DNA of 64,000 bases from Bacillota bacterium (GTDB lineage: Bacteria; Bacillota; Clostridia; Christensenellales; Aristaeellaceae): positions 62,001 through 126,000 of the forward strand of contig JAEZHM010000154.1 in NCBI GenBank assembly GCA_023416585.1. The letters run 5' to 3'. The position numbers were made by a program, and so were the translations under genes. A model generated the notes under the pieces. The model was not told the origin of the DNA and did not search any database. It saw nothing but the letters and a program-made list of their open reading frames with translations. Below are positions 32,570 through 42,440 of the stretch, piece after piece; position 1 is the first letter of the stretch; each line of letters opens with the position of its first letter.

Positions 32570-35500
32570 AACCCTTGAGATCCAGTTTAAAGCTGGTATG
32601 GCCGGGGTAAACGCCCAGCTTTCTTCACTGAAAAGTAAGCTTACCGGGATCGAGGGTGGCGTAGCATCCACACAAGGCAGGTTCGCGGGTCTTGGTTCCA
32701 CTATCAAAGCGGTTTTGGGTGCCGTTGTTGTGCGCCAATTTGCGAAAGTGGGCATGTCAAGCCTGTCTATGGCCAACGATGCCGTGGAATCGGAAAATCT
32801 GTTCGCCGTGTCAATGAAGAGTATGGCCAAGGAGGCCCGATCCTGGTCTAAGGATCTGCAGGACAGTTTGGGGCTGAATGCCGTAGAATTGCGCAAGAAC
32901 GTGGGTGTATTCAATACCATGTTCATGAGCATGGGTCTGGGTAAGCAAGCCGCCTATGATATGTCCACGGGGCTTACAGAGCTGGCAAACGATATGGCCA
33001 GCTTCTATAACCTTTCCCCTGAAGATGCCTTTGATAAGCTGCGTGCCGGGATCACTGGGGAGACTGAACCACTGAAGCGGCTGGGTATTCTTGTGGATGA
33101 AAACACCACAAAAACCTATGCCTATGCCAACGGCATTACCAAGCAGGGGAAGGATCTAACCCAAACCCAAAAGCTTCAAGCACGTTATGCTGCCATATTG
33201 GCGCAGACAGCGAACGCTCAGGGTGACCTTGCTCGTACCATCGATAGCCCAGTAAACCAGATTCGTGTGCTGAACAGTATGCTTGACCAGGCTAAAATCG
33301 AACTGGGTCAAGCCTTCCAGCCTATACAGGCGATAGCGCTACCCTTGCTGCAAAGCCTTGCAGGTGGGTTAAAGTTCGTCGCTCAAGCGTTCGGTACGTT
33401 CATGAGGCAACTTACCGGCTATTCTGGCGTCAATGCACTGGCTGCCCTGTCCGCAAATAAGTCCAGCAAGGCCCAGGACGGCTTGGCCGACAGCCTGGAC
33501 CAGACAGCTAAGAACATGAAGAAGGCAGGCAGTGCGGCCAAGCAGGCGGCTAAGGATGGTAAGGTAGGGCTGAAGGCCTTCGATGAGATCAACAAGCTCG
33601 CCGACGAGAACACCAAGGCCGGAGGCGGCGGGAAGCTTGATGAAATCGACGTGCCGGATACCGCGGAGGCAGAGGGCTACGCTGGACTATTGGATACCAT
33701 CTCCACGAAGGTCCAGACAGCAGCTGACACCATTCGCCGGTTCTGGGACGGGTTGCAAAACAGCGTGGCGGCTGATGCTGTGCGCGGTGTCGGTGACGGC
33801 ATAAAGTGGTTATGGGATAACGGTATCAAGCCGCTGGGGGAGTGGATGCTTGCACACCCCACGACCGTAGCAGACGGCTTGCTCGCCATAGGCACAGCTG
33901 TTGCCGTGTGGAAGGTAGGTACAAACTACCAGACATGGCTAACCGGTATCGGGAATGGGCTGAAGTCAATAGGATCCACTATAGCGGCACACCCCGCACT
34001 GTTTACACTGGCTATTGTCGCCGGTGGGATCATTGCTATTGGAAGTGCGGTCAAACAAGCTAACGATAATGCAAAAGCTGCTGATTTAGCAAGCCGGTTT
34101 GGTACGCTTGCTCTGTCAATGCAGGAGCTGAAAACTATTGCCAGCACCATTACCACTCCGTTTGCAACAGCAGCACAAGGCCTGATTAATAACTTTAACA
34201 GGTTACGTCAGTCTGTAGCAGATCTGAAGGCTATCATCACCGCCAATAATAAGTTGGTTTATTCATACAGCATCACCGCCGCAGAAATGACTGAGGAGCA
34301 GAAAACCGCCCTTATTGCCAGCGTACAGGATCAGGTTAACAAGGGCATGGCCACAATGGATGATGCCCAAGTAACAGCCAGTATGGCCCTGGAAGCATTG
34401 TTTGAGGGGTCCGGCGTAGACGGCGGCGAGATCATCCAACTGAACAAAGAAAACTGGGAAAAGGTCAAGCAACAAGCAGCAGGCCTGGGCACGGAATTGC
34501 AAAAGGCCGTCACCGACGCGCTCACCGATGGAACGATCAACGCAGATGAGCAGAAGGGCATAAGTCAACTGCAAGCAAAGTACGCACAGATGATCGCGCA
34601 AGCCGCTGATCCAGATACAATCCTTGCAATGGCGCAAATTCGCAGGCTAGGGCTTGACTTTTCGAAGGCTGAACTCACGCCTGAAACTATCAAAAACTTT
34701 AACGATACGCTGAATGCAAGGCGTGATGAACTTCTTTCGGGTGTGACGGAATCAGGTCAGCTTGCCATTGATTATGCCGTTGCCATAGCGATTCAGGCCA
34801 ACCCAAGCATTACTGATGAAGAGCTCGAAAAGGTAAAAAGCACAGCAGAAGCGGCATTTGCTGCCCAAAAGCTTAATGCCCAGATGGAAGTTGAGAAAGT
34901 CAGGCTTAACGGTGTTGTCAATCAGGTGAAAAAGGCCTATTCCGATGCTCTTGATAAGTCAAAACCAGCTATCAAAGTTCTGTCAAAAGACTGGGCGAAA
35001 GAAGCCATGAACGCCCTGCTGAATGAGGGTGCGACGGAAGCCGAACTTAACACGGATACCGGAAAGCTGGCCATAGCGTACAGGGGAACTCTTATGCTCA
35101 AAGAGGCTATGCAAGCCGTAGAGCTGCCGGATGAGATTACTCAACAAACGTTGCGTGATTTTCTTGCGACGTTAGCACCAAATGTTGCTGATTGGGAGCG
35201 CATGGCCTCCGAGTATAAAGCCCAGGGTAAAAAGGTCCCTGAAGAACTGCTCAAAGGCATTAGTGATTACTATGCGCTCCAGGCTTTAACCATGACCGGC
35301 GGACAATTAAGGCAACTTGTTGAGGACCAAATGGTAGGCCTTCCGAGCAAGTTCGCGGAATATGGCACGAATGCAGTGGATCTTCTTACCCTTAATATTT
35401 CGTCAGGCGGGGGTGGGGCATATAACGCTGCATCCGGTCTGAAATCTGAAGCTGAAAAAGGATTGTCAGGTGTAACTTCAACTTTTGGTTCCTACGGTAC

Positions 35501-36020
35501 CAATGCAGCCAGTTCCTTTGCATCAAATCTTAATGCATCATCGGCATTAAGAAAAATAGGTGAAGCCGCTGCATCTGTTGCCTCAAAAGCCATATCGGTT
35601 GTCAAGGATATCCTAGGAATTAACTCCCCTTCTAAAGTATTTCGGAAGATTGCCGGGGGCATTGGTGAAGGCTATATCCTTGGATTGAAAGGTATATACC
35701 CACAAGTATCATCGGCATCCGACAAACTGGCAGGCCTCGTCTATGACCCTGTTGCGGCCATCAACACCGACATGTTTTCCCTTGGCAATTACAGCGTGTC
35801 CACAGAGGCTGTACAACGCCTGCAGGTCGGGTACGATGATCAGGCAAGCATGATGGAAGGCGCTGTACAGCGAGCCACAGAGGTGGCTGTACAGCGGGCA
35901 GTTTCCCAGGTGCTTGATAAGCTACAGATCAACGTGGACGGTGAAACGTTCGGCAAGGTTTCAATACGTAACATCAATGATGCACAAAGAAGGGCCGGGC
36001 AGGTCCTTCTTGATTTTTAG
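32553..36020 (+). CDS. Tail tape measure protein
   Basis: This 1155-residue protein is the longest in the prophage and sets the tail length (about 170 nm if 0.15 nm per residue holds). It has an N-terminal helical region (VVRQFAKVGMSSLSMANDAV), a GNT-like phage-minor-tail domain, hydrophobic segments near residues 430-500 (HPALFTLAIVAGGIIAIGSA), and a C-terminal part with INSPSKVFRKIAGGIGEGY, a common motif. It overlaps the GT frame. Confidence 0.94.
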   Translation: MPTTLETLEIQFKAGMAGVNAQLSSLKSKLTGIEGGVASTQGRFAGLGSTIKAVLGAVVVRQFAKVGMSSLSMANDAVESENLFAVSMKSMAKEARSWSKDLQDSLGLNAVELRKNVGVFNTMFMSMGLGKQAAYDMSTGLTELANDMASFYNLSPEDAFDKLRAGITGETEPLKRLGILVDENTTKTYAYANGITKQGKDLTQTQKLQARYAAILAQTANAQGDLARTIDSPVNQIRVLNSMLDQAKIELGQAFQPIQAIALPLLQSLAGGLKFVAQAFGTFMRQLTGYSGVNALAALSANKSSKAQDGLADSLDQTAKNMKKAGSAAKQAAKDGKVGLKAFDEINKLADENTKAGGGGKLDEIDVPDTAEAEGYAGLLDTISTKVQTAADTIRRFWDGLQNSVAADAVRGVGDGIKWLWDNGIKPLGEWMLAHPTTVADGLLAIGTAVAVWKVGTNYQTWLTGIGNGLKSIGSTIAAHPALFTLAIVAGGIIAIGSAVKQANDNAKAADLASRFGTLALSMQELKTIASTITTPFATAAQGLINNFNRLRQSVADLKAIITANNKLVYSYSITAAEMTEEQKTALIASVQDQVNKGMATMDDAQVTASMALEALFEGSGVDGGEIIQLNKENWEKVKQQAAGLGTELQKAVTDALTDGTINADEQKGISQLQAKYAQMIAQAADPDTILAMAQIRRLGLDFSKAELTPETIKNFNDTLNARRDELLSGVTESGQLAIDYAVAIAIQANPSITDEELEKVKSTAEAAFAAQKLNAQMEVEKVRLNGVVNQVKKAYSDALDKSKPAIKVLSKDWAKEAMNALLNEGATEAELNTDTGKLAIAYRGTLMLKEAMQAVELPDEITQQTLRDFLATLAPNVADWERMASEYKAQGKKVPEELLKGISDYYALQALTMTGGQLRQLVEDQMVGLPSKFAEYGTNAVDLLTLNISSGGGGAYNAASGLKSEAEKGLSGVTSTFGSYGTNAASSFASNLNASSALRKIGEAAASVASKAISVVKDILGINSPSKVFRKIAGGIGEGYILGLKGIYPQVSSASDKLAGLVYDPVAAINTDMFSLGNYSVSTEAVQRLQVGYDDQASMMEGAVQRATEVAVQRAVSQVLDKLQINVDGETFGKVSIRNINDAQRRAGQVLLDF

Positions 36021-36031
36021 GCGGTGATCTG

Positions 36032-36379
36032 ATGATCAAAGTCAACGGAGCCACCATCAAAACGCCTTCCAAATGCCAGGTTGGTATCTTCGATGTATCG
36101 TCCACGGCTGATCGTAACGCCCAGGGTGAGATACTGATCGACCGTGTGGGTACAAAACGAAAATTGGAAATGGAGTGGCCGGCAATGACGAATGCAGAAA
36201 TGTCGGCCCTTCTTTCTGCCGTGACATCGGTGTTTTTTACATGTACCTACCCTGACCCACAAACTGGTACAAACCAGACAAAGACCTTCTACGTCGGTGA
36301 TCGGACCTCTCCCATTATGCGCATGATTGGCAGCGCGCCGATATGGGAAGGCCTGAAGATGAATTTCATTGAGAAATAG
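36032..36379 (+). CDS. Small tail protein (DUF6711-like)
   Basis: This 115-residue beta-rich protein lies between tape measure and tail tip genes, the position of distal tail adaptors. The sequence (IKVNGATIKTPSKCQVGIFD, ending PIWEGLKMNFIEK) fits the DUF6711 group found with siphovirus tails. Role inferred. Confidence 0.72.
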   Translation: MIKVNGATIKTPSKCQVGIFDVSSTADRNAQGEILIDRVGTKRKLEMEWPAMTNAEMSALLSAVTSVFFTCTYPDPQTGTNQTKTFYVGDRTSPIMRMIGSAPIWEGLKMNFIEK

Positions 36380-36391
36380 GGAGGGTTGCCC

Positions 36392-38296
36392 ATGTACGCG
36401 AATAGCACAGATTTTAAAACGGCCATGGCGCAACCCTTCCGAACGCTCACTTGCAGGGGTACGCTTCTTTCCCCGGCGGGAGTTACTACGAGCCTAACCG
36501 CCTCCCAGATCGTTGGCTGGCAGATAGACGAATCCTGCGCTGATACCGGTATCCCGCTTGGTGCAGCCCGGGCGGCTAAGATAACTTTGCGCCTTAATAA
36601 CAGCGATAAGGCCTGGTTGGGCGTATCGCTTGACGGCTATTTACTGACGCTGGAGCAGGGCGTATTCGACGGTGTTACATATCATTATGCCCCCATCGGC
36701 CAGTATGTTATAGAATCTGGCCGAGCGCAGGAGCAAGATACCGTGGCAGGTTACACCGGCAGCGATCGTATGGCAGGTACGATGCTCAAGCCCTTCACTG
36801 ACGCTGCCGGCAACTACCCGCGTACCTTGCTGCAGCTGGCGCAAGACGTGGCTTTACAGGCTCAGATCACGCTGGGCACCACCTCTTTTACCAATTCAGA
36901 CATAACCATTCCTACAATGCCATCATGGTCTGATGGAGTAACCCTCCGCGATGTGATAGGGTACATTGCTTGCGTAGCTTGCAGTTTTGCGCGTATTGGG
37001 CGCGCGGGCCTGTTGGAGATCGTGTCTATTGCAAAGGCTACAGCGGCCACGATAGGGCCTGACAGATACAAGACGCTGGATAAGCCAGGTAATAGGTTCG
37101 GACCGCTGAATTCCCTCCTGATAACCCCTTACAGTGTACCAGATGGCGTGGATGCATCCAGGTATGCCGTTGATCCTGATGTAATAGACAACGCGGCGAA
37201 CACCGTCCAGATCGGCGGCAATCCGTTGCTGTCATATGATTCACCGCTGCTGCCAACGCTGGCTGGGAATATGCTTATAGCCCTTGGCGTGTTGGAAGTG
37301 GACACGGCAACTATAGCCTGGCAAGGTGATCCGTCCTGGGAGTGTGGGGACCGTATCCAGATCATCGACATGCAGGGCAGCACCCTTGAGATGATCATTA
37401 CCAAGCAGGTTATCGCCTTCGACGCCGGCTTCAGTATGGTTTCATCTTGTGTTATCGAAAGCGTAACGAAGGTAGACAGCCGCAACAGATCAACAAAGAT
37501 ATTTACGCCGGACGGCAATGTGAATGCCGCTCGTGTGGTAGGCCCCATGGATCTCATGCGGGTGTGGATGCGGGCCAGTGACAGTTTTATTGAGGCTGAA
37601 ATCGTCAACGGGAAAGGAACGCTTCGGGAGAACACAAATCCAGAAAGCCCATATTATGGCGCCACCTATGAAGGGCCGGGCTTCACTGCCTTTGCCAACA
37701 AAAAAGACGGTGAAGGCAATTGGATATGGCGTATCGGCATTACCTCACGCGGAATTGCCGGGGATCAGGTATACATAGAAACGTCTGCCGGCGTTTTTAT
37801 GAGCGCTGCTGATGTGCTCTCAGATACACAAGCGGCTATACAGATCAATAATGATGCAATCAACTCTACCGTGAGCCGTGTAACCGCTGTAGAAATCGCC
37901 ACAGACGGGCTTGCCACAAAGGATGACGTGAACACCAAATATACTAATATGCAGCAAACCGCCGATGGCCTTTCGATTCGTATTGGGGCTACAGAGGGCG
38001 GCCTTGCTGGCGTTCAGTCAAACGTAAATACACTCAATCAGTTCAAAGCTGCGCAAGAGACAATTATAAAGCACGATATACAGGGTGTCCACGTAATGGT
38101 TCCGGGGTCTCCAGCAGAATCACGAGTGTTTACTGACGGTTTACACATCAAGGATAATACTGGTGTCGAAAACTCGTACTTCGTAGACGGGAAAATGTAT
38201 ACCAAAAATGCCGAGATTACAAGCACGCTGAAACTCGGCGGGTTTCAGTTTGTCAAATATGATAGCGGCCGCATGTCGGTGAAGTGGGTAGGATAA
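36392..38296 (+). CDS. Tail tip / Tal-like structural protein
   Basis: This 634-residue protein starts at ATG 36392 after AGGGAGGG. The first 400 residues form a baseplate-hub-like region, with LRLNNSDKAWLG and GDRIQIIDMQGSTLEM. The rest is a repeat-like linker (AAIQINNDAINSTVSRVTAV) typical of tail-associated lysin and receptor adaptors. The C-terminal part GFQFVKYDSGRMSVKWVG is shared with other phage tails. Confidence 0.82.
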   Translation: MYANSTDFKTAMAQPFRTLTCRGTLLSPAGVTTSLTASQIVGWQIDESCADTGIPLGAARAAKITLRLNNSDKAWLGVSLDGYLLTLEQGVFDGVTYHYAPIGQYVIESGRAQEQDTVAGYTGSDRMAGTMLKPFTDAAGNYPRTLLQLAQDVALQAQITLGTTSFTNSDITIPTMPSWSDGVTLRDVIGYIACVACSFARIGRAGLLEIVSIAKATAATIGPDRYKTLDKPGNRFGPLNSLLITPYSVPDGVDASRYAVDPDVIDNAANTVQIGGNPLLSYDSPLLPTLAGNMLIALGVLEVDTATIAWQGDPSWECGDRIQIIDMQGSTLEMIITKQVIAFDAGFSMVSSCVIESVTKVDSRNRSTKIFTPDGNVNAARVVGPMDLMRVWMRASDSFIEAEIVNGKGTLRENTNPESPYYGATYEGPGFTAFANKKDGEGNWIWRIGITSRGIAGDQVYIETSAGVFMSAADVLSDTQAAIQINNDAINSTVSRVTAVEIATDGLATKDDVNTKYTNMQQTADGLSIRIGATEGGLAGVQSNVNTLNQFKAAQETIIKHDIQGVHVMVPGSPAESRVFTDGLHIKDNTGVENSYFVDGKMYTKNAEITSTLKLGGFQFVKYDSGRMSVKWVG

Positions 38297-38310
38297 AGGG
38301 GTGGGTATAG

Positions 38311-40545
38311 ATGGCAACCCTGCAGTACAACGCGACAAAAAGTAATTCGTATGGGGCAAGCGCTGGAAGCGCTGATCCATATTTCGGTTATCAAACATAC
38401 GATTATTCTTTAAGCGAAGGTGCGCTCGGGAATTCCCATGTAGTTGACATACTGTCATGCAGCATATCCAATGCCAACACCAACGGCGGTTCTTCCACCG
38501 GCCTTTGGAAAATGCAGATTGAGGTGCTGTTGAATGGCACCTGGTACCCGCTGGGGTACATACAGGTAAATAGCCAAACCGGTACCCATCAGACGTTCAG
38601 CAATTTCATCTCTACTGCGGACGCCAATATAAAGAGCCTCATGGGCAAATACGCCCCTTCCGGCATCCGAGGCAAGGTTATCGAAGGCTATTTCCATCTA
38701 AACGCCGGCAGTCAGGTCGTATTGGCCGCTACTACCGCCCTAGATTACACGCCTTCCACGTTGTCGTTTACTCTTGCCGGCGTCAACGCAGGTGAGGCCA
38801 ACGGCGTAAATATAAGCCGTATGTCTGGTGATCTAACGCATACAGTTGACTACTACTTCGGCAGTGAACATGTACAGCATACCGGGATCGGGACGTCCGA
38901 CAGCTTGACCGTGCCAATGAGCTGGCTGAACCAGATACCAAACAGCGTAAGCGGTACCTGTACGTGTATTGTCACTACCATGTATGGTTCCGCCATCATC
39001 GGCAGCAATACAGGCTATTTCACAATTTCCGCTGGGCCTGGTGTCAAGCCTTCCCTTGCAAGCCTTACCCCTTCCGGGATAGAACAATACTGGGGCCTGT
39101 ATGTACAGGGTAAATCCAGGGTGCACCTCACAGCTAACGGCGCGGCTGGGGTCTACGGAAGTTTCATACAAGGCGTGCATATATGGGGCCCAAGCATAGA
39201 CCTTAGCTCTAATCCTGTCGATACTGGATACCTGCAAGGCGCGGGAAACAATGTGTTTTATGCCACGGTCATAGATAGCCGCGGCAGGACCTCTGACCCG
39301 GTATCATGTACTGTTCCAGTCACCGCTTATAGCACCCCTTCTTTTGTTGCGGTGGATGCCCAGCGTAGCGCTCAAAACGGTGACCTTGCAGATGAAGGTG
39401 TATACGCGCGTTGCACGGCATCCTATTCCTGGTCGGCAATAGGTAGTAACATTATCAACACCCGTGTGTACTACCGTGAAACTGGGTCCCCACAAAGCTG
39501 GACACTCGGAAATGCTGAGCTTATACCGAATGGCGGGTTCAAAGTTATCGGCGGCAGTCTGGCCATTGACAAGACCTATGATGTATGGTTCCAGATATGG
39601 GACTATTTCACCGGCGGAAGCCCAATACCCGCATATGACACAATACAGACAGCTAAGTGCGTGATGGACTGGCTTGCCGGGGGTGGGGGTATAGCGTTCG
39701 GCCAGGTGGCGTCAAAGCCGGGGATAGAGATCAATCCCGGCTGGCCGTTACGTGCAAACGGAAGTAGAATCGGTGTTCCATCTGGCTCTAACATGCTCGA
39801 CAATGGGGATTTTATCGTTGCTCAAAAATGGAATACAGCGATGGGACTTACATCTACAACGAGGTTAGTTGATAGGTGGCTATACTATTTTGGTTCCGGG
39901 GCGTGCCATTTCTGGCAAGAAGATATTACAACCGCTGAAAGAGCATATGGGCTGAAGGGCAGAAAAAAACTGCATTTACAGCCAAGAGGGGTATTCTTTA
40001 TATATCAAAACCTTGAATATGATTTGCCTCCGGGTGATTACACGCTTTCTTTTTATGCCTGGGTTCCTGTTGGGGTATCGTGCTATTATGGAATCTTAGA
40101 TGATTTGCGGCCGATAGCAGGAAACAGCACCTGGACAAAATATGTAACCTCTTTTAATGATCCGGGTTATAGAAATCGGATTGAACTCATACGAGCCGTC
40201 TCTGATATGCCGGAATGCTCTATATATCTAGCGGATGCTAAACTAGAATCAGGAAATATAGAAACTCCTTTTTCTATGCTTCCTCCTGCCGAAGAGATAT
40301 TAAGGTGTAAAAGGCAGTTCCAGAGAATTCATTTAAGGCACAGAAATCTGTATAACTCAGGTACGACTTGTTATCCTTTTGCGCTCCCGGTAGAAATGCG
40401 TGTCACACCTACGGTTACATACAGCGGAGCTTTAGCAGGAATTTCACTAGGCGCTGATTCCTTAAGCCCTTCGGGCGGAGCGCTTTATGTGACGTCGCAA
40501 CAGGACGAAATTTTCGATGTGTATCTTGACGCAGAAAGATGGTGA
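38311..40545 (+). CDS. Tail fibre / receptor-binding protein (DUF859-like)
   Basis: This 744-residue protein has a beta-rich N-terminal and central part of about 500 residues similar to DUF859 tail proteins of streptococcal and clostridial phages, then a Gly-rich hinge (GGGGIAFGQVASKPGIEINP) and a C-terminal domain with LPPGDYTLSFYAWVPVG, a carbohydrate-binding-module-like pattern. The last 230 codons are visibly AT-richer than the rest, which suggests a recently acquired receptor-binding tip. Confidence 0.8.
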   Translation: MATLQYNATKSNSYGASAGSADPYFGYQTYDYSLSEGALGNSHVVDILSCSISNANTNGGSSTGLWKMQIEVLLNGTWYPLGYIQVNSQTGTHQTFSNFISTADANIKSLMGKYAPSGIRGKVIEGYFHLNAGSQVVLAATTALDYTPSTLSFTLAGVNAGEANGVNISRMSGDLTHTVDYYFGSEHVQHTGIGTSDSLTVPMSWLNQIPNSVSGTCTCIVTTMYGSAIIGSNTGYFTISAGPGVKPSLASLTPSGIEQYWGLYVQGKSRVHLTANGAAGVYGSFIQGVHIWGPSIDLSSNPVDTGYLQGAGNNVFYATVIDSRGRTSDPVSCTVPVTAYSTPSFVAVDAQRSAQNGDLADEGVYARCTASYSWSAIGSNIINTRVYYRETGSPQSWTLGNAELIPNGGFKVIGGSLAIDKTYDVWFQIWDYFTGGSPIPAYDTIQTAKCVMDWLAGGGGIAFGQVASKPGIEINPGWPLRANGSRIGVPSGSNMLDNGDFIVAQKWNTAMGLTSTTRLVDRWLYYFGSGACHFWQEDITTAERAYGLKGRKKLHLQPRGVFFIYQNLEYDLPPGDYTLSFYAWVPVGVSCYYGILDDLRPIAGNSTWTKYVTSFNDPGYRNRIELIRAVSDMPECSIYLADAKLESGNIETPFSMLPPAEEILRCKRQFQRIHLRHRNLYNSGTTCYPFALPVEMRVTPTVTYSGALAGISLGADSLSPSGGALYVTSQQDEIFDVYLDAERW

Positions 40546-40549
40546 CAGC

Positions 40550-40933
40550 ATGGAATCCGGAACTTTTCCCGTAAAAGTCTACGCAAAACTGGATGCCAAT
40601 AACAATCTCTTGGGTCCACCCGCCAGTAGTATTTTCCTGCAGGATGCCACCGGATGGACGCAAATTGACGAGGGTAGTGGGGATAAATACATTCACGCAC
40701 AAGGCAATTATTTGCCTGGACCCGCCGTCACGAAGGAAGGCATTCCGCGCTATCACTGGGACGGTGAAAAGGTGGTGGAGCGCACGCCGGAGGAAATTGA
40801 CGCCGATATAGCCGCGCTTCCATCACCGCCATTGACCGAAACGGCTTTACTTAAAGCACAGGTGCAAGCACTAACCGAACGGGGTGAATTTCTCGAAGAT
40901 GTTATAGCGGAACTGGCGATGATGGTTTTATGA
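40550..40933 (+). CDS. Small tail-associated protein
   Basis: This 127-residue protein follows the fibre gene by 4 bases and begins at ATG 40550. It has a beta-rich N-terminus (FPVKVYAKLDANNNL) and a helical end (LLKAQVQALTERGEFLEDVI). Genes in this position often encode fibre chaperones or tip cap proteins. Function not recognised. Confidence 0.6.
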   Translation: MESGTFPVKVYAKLDANNNLLGPPASSIFLQDATGWTQIDEGSGDKYIHAQGNYLPGPAVTKEGIPRYHWDGEKVVERTPEEIDADIAALPSPPLTETALLKAQVQALTERGEFLEDVIAELAMMVL

Positions 40934-40983
40934 CCGCCATCGCCTTTTTCATACTTAAATTCGTTTTGAAAGGAGACTTGACA

Positions 40984-41115
40984 ATGATGGCAATGTTTTT
41001 TGCGCAACGGGTTATTCTTGGCAAAACCGTGTTTCGGGATGTTCCGGCAGTATTAAAGGACCAGGTGCGTGATCTGCTGATTGATGCGGGCCTGGGCGAA
41101 TTGGCGGTGGAGTAA
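40984..41115 (+). CDS. CD1375/XkdX-like small protein
   Basis: The 43-residue product (AMFFAQRVILGKTVFRDV, then LKDQVRDLLIDAGLG) fits the CD1375 family of short proteins encoded just before lysis genes. AAAGGAG is 8 bases before ATG 40984. A frame coupled to the previous stop at 40930 also exists but has a poor N-terminus. Confidence 0.68.
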   Translation: MMAMFFAQRVILGKTVFRDVPAVLKDQVRDLLIDAGLGELAVE

Positions 41116-41922
41116 ATGCCACCTATTTCAACAGATGCTTTCCTTACAGCATGCAAAGCCATCCAGGAATCAAGGCCAGCGTACAAGCTTGGTCGTGATG
41201 GATCGGATGGCTATTGTGATTGCATCGGCCTGATAATTGGTGCCATCAGGCGCGCCGGAGGCACCTGGGCCAATACCCACGGTAGTAACTATGCGGCCCG
41301 GTATCAAATGCAAGAGCTGGTGACCATCGCTTCTACGGCCCAGCTACAGCCCGGTACGGTGCTGTACAAACGCCGCATGCCCTGTGACGCAAAGTATGCG
41401 CTGCCCGCCAGCTACAAATCAGGCGCGGACCAGGGCGACTATTACCATGTAGGCGTCGTAATCAGCTTGGCGCCACTGGCCATCATGCATTGCACGTCCT
41501 GGACAGGCGGCAGCGGTATCAAGATCGATACCGTTCTGGGTAACTGGAAGTGGGGCGGCAGGCTAAAAAAAGTAGCCTACGACGGACAGGGCCAGGGGGG
41601 AGGTGAAACAGCTATGGATGTGAAGTGGGTAGGCAAGGTCACGGGCGGCAGGCTTGCAATGAGGGCGGCAGCGGACAAAAGCGCTGCTGTTTTAGTTTGG
41701 TTGCCTGACGGCGCCCAGGTCAGGGTTTTGGACAAGGATGTATCGGCAGGTTGGGCTTTCGTGGACCACAACGGCAAGCAGGGTTATGTCATGGCGCAAT
41801 ACCTTGTCAACGTCGAGGACGTGCCCGACGGTAGCCCACAGGAGGGCGCTGACAAGGTTACCTTGACGCTGAGTAGGGCAGCGGCGCATGAGCTTCTACA
41901 GGCCCTGCAGGGGCAAATTTGA
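41116..41922 (+). CDS. Endolysin: NlpC/P60-like peptidase with SH3 domain
   Basis: This 268-residue lysin cuts cell-wall peptide bonds. The catalytic region has YCDCIG (Cys near residue 36) and YYHVGVVI for the His. A bacterial SH3 domain follows at about residues 170-235 (RLAMRAAADKSAAVLVWLPDG, GWAFVDHNGKQGYV) and binds the wall. No signal peptide is present, so release depends on the holin encoded next. Confidence 0.9.
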   Translation: MPPISTDAFLTACKAIQESRPAYKLGRDGSDGYCDCIGLIIGAIRRAGGTWANTHGSNYAARYQMQELVTIASTAQLQPGTVLYKRRMPCDAKYALPASYKSGADQGDYYHVGVVISLAPLAIMHCTSWTGGSGIKIDTVLGNWKWGGRLKKVAYDGQGQGGGETAMDVKWVGKVTGGRLAMRAAADKSAAVLVWLPDGAQVRVLDKDVSAGWAFVDHNGKQGYVMAQYLVNVEDVPDGSPQEGADKVTLTLSRAAAHELLQALQGQI

Positions 41923-41940
41923 TGCACGGAGGTTAAACAG

Positions 41941-42378
41941 ATGGAAAGAACGTGGGAGACTATACTTAAGTGGATGGCGGCAGCCGGCGGTGCTGTCGCT
42001 GGTGCGTTTGGAGGCTGGACCGTGACTATGACCGTGCTTGTGGCAGCAATGGCAGCGGATTACCTTTCCGGGCTGACGGTGGCAGGCATGGGCAAATCGA
42101 CAAAGACCGAGGGCGGAGGCCTGTCAAGCAAAGTGGGCTGGCAGGGGCTTTTGCGCAAAGGCTTGATGATGCTGGTGGTGCTAATAGCCTCCACCTTGGA
42201 TACCGCCATGGGTGACGCGCATGTATTCAGGGACGCGGCTTGCTGGTTTTATATCGCCAATGAGGGCTTGTCGTTGCTTGAAAACTTGGCAGTGGCAGGG
42301 GTGCCCTTTCCGCAGCAGCTCAAGGACCTATTGGAGCAGACGAAAGACAAGAATGGCCAGCCGCCCGCAGCGGCATAA
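41941..42378 (+). CDS. Holin
   Basis: This 145-residue membrane protein has three hydrophobic segments (about residues 12-40, 70-87 and 95-115) and the conserved ADYLSGLTVAGMG motif of the phage holin family 4 / toxin secretion group. It makes the membrane pore for the endolysin. AAGGAGG-like GGAGG precedes it. A terminator follows, closing the late operon. Confidence 0.92.
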   Translation: MERTWETILKWMAAAGGAVAGAFGGWTVTMTVLVAAMAADYLSGLTVAGMGKSTKTEGGGLSSKVGWQGLLRKGLMMLVVLIASTLDTAMGDAHVFRDAACWFYIANEGLSLLENLAVAGVPFPQQLKDLLEQTKDKNGQPPAAA

Positions 42379-42380
42379 AC

Positions 42381-42421
42381 AAAAAGCCCCGTTGTGCTTA
42401 TTCCGCATGGCGGGGCTTTTT
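42381..42421 (+). terminator. Late operon terminator
   Basis: AAAAAGCCCCG and CGGGGCTTTTT form an 11-base stem around a 19-base loop. It may end transcription from both sides, as the KilA-N gene converges on it. Confidence 0.85.
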
Positions 42422-42440
42422 GTTTTGGTGAAAGCTAAGG

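Noticed and set aside
36392..40545. Diversity-generating retroelement acting on the tail genes
   Set aside because: No reverse transcriptase gene and no template/variable repeat pair are visible in the window.
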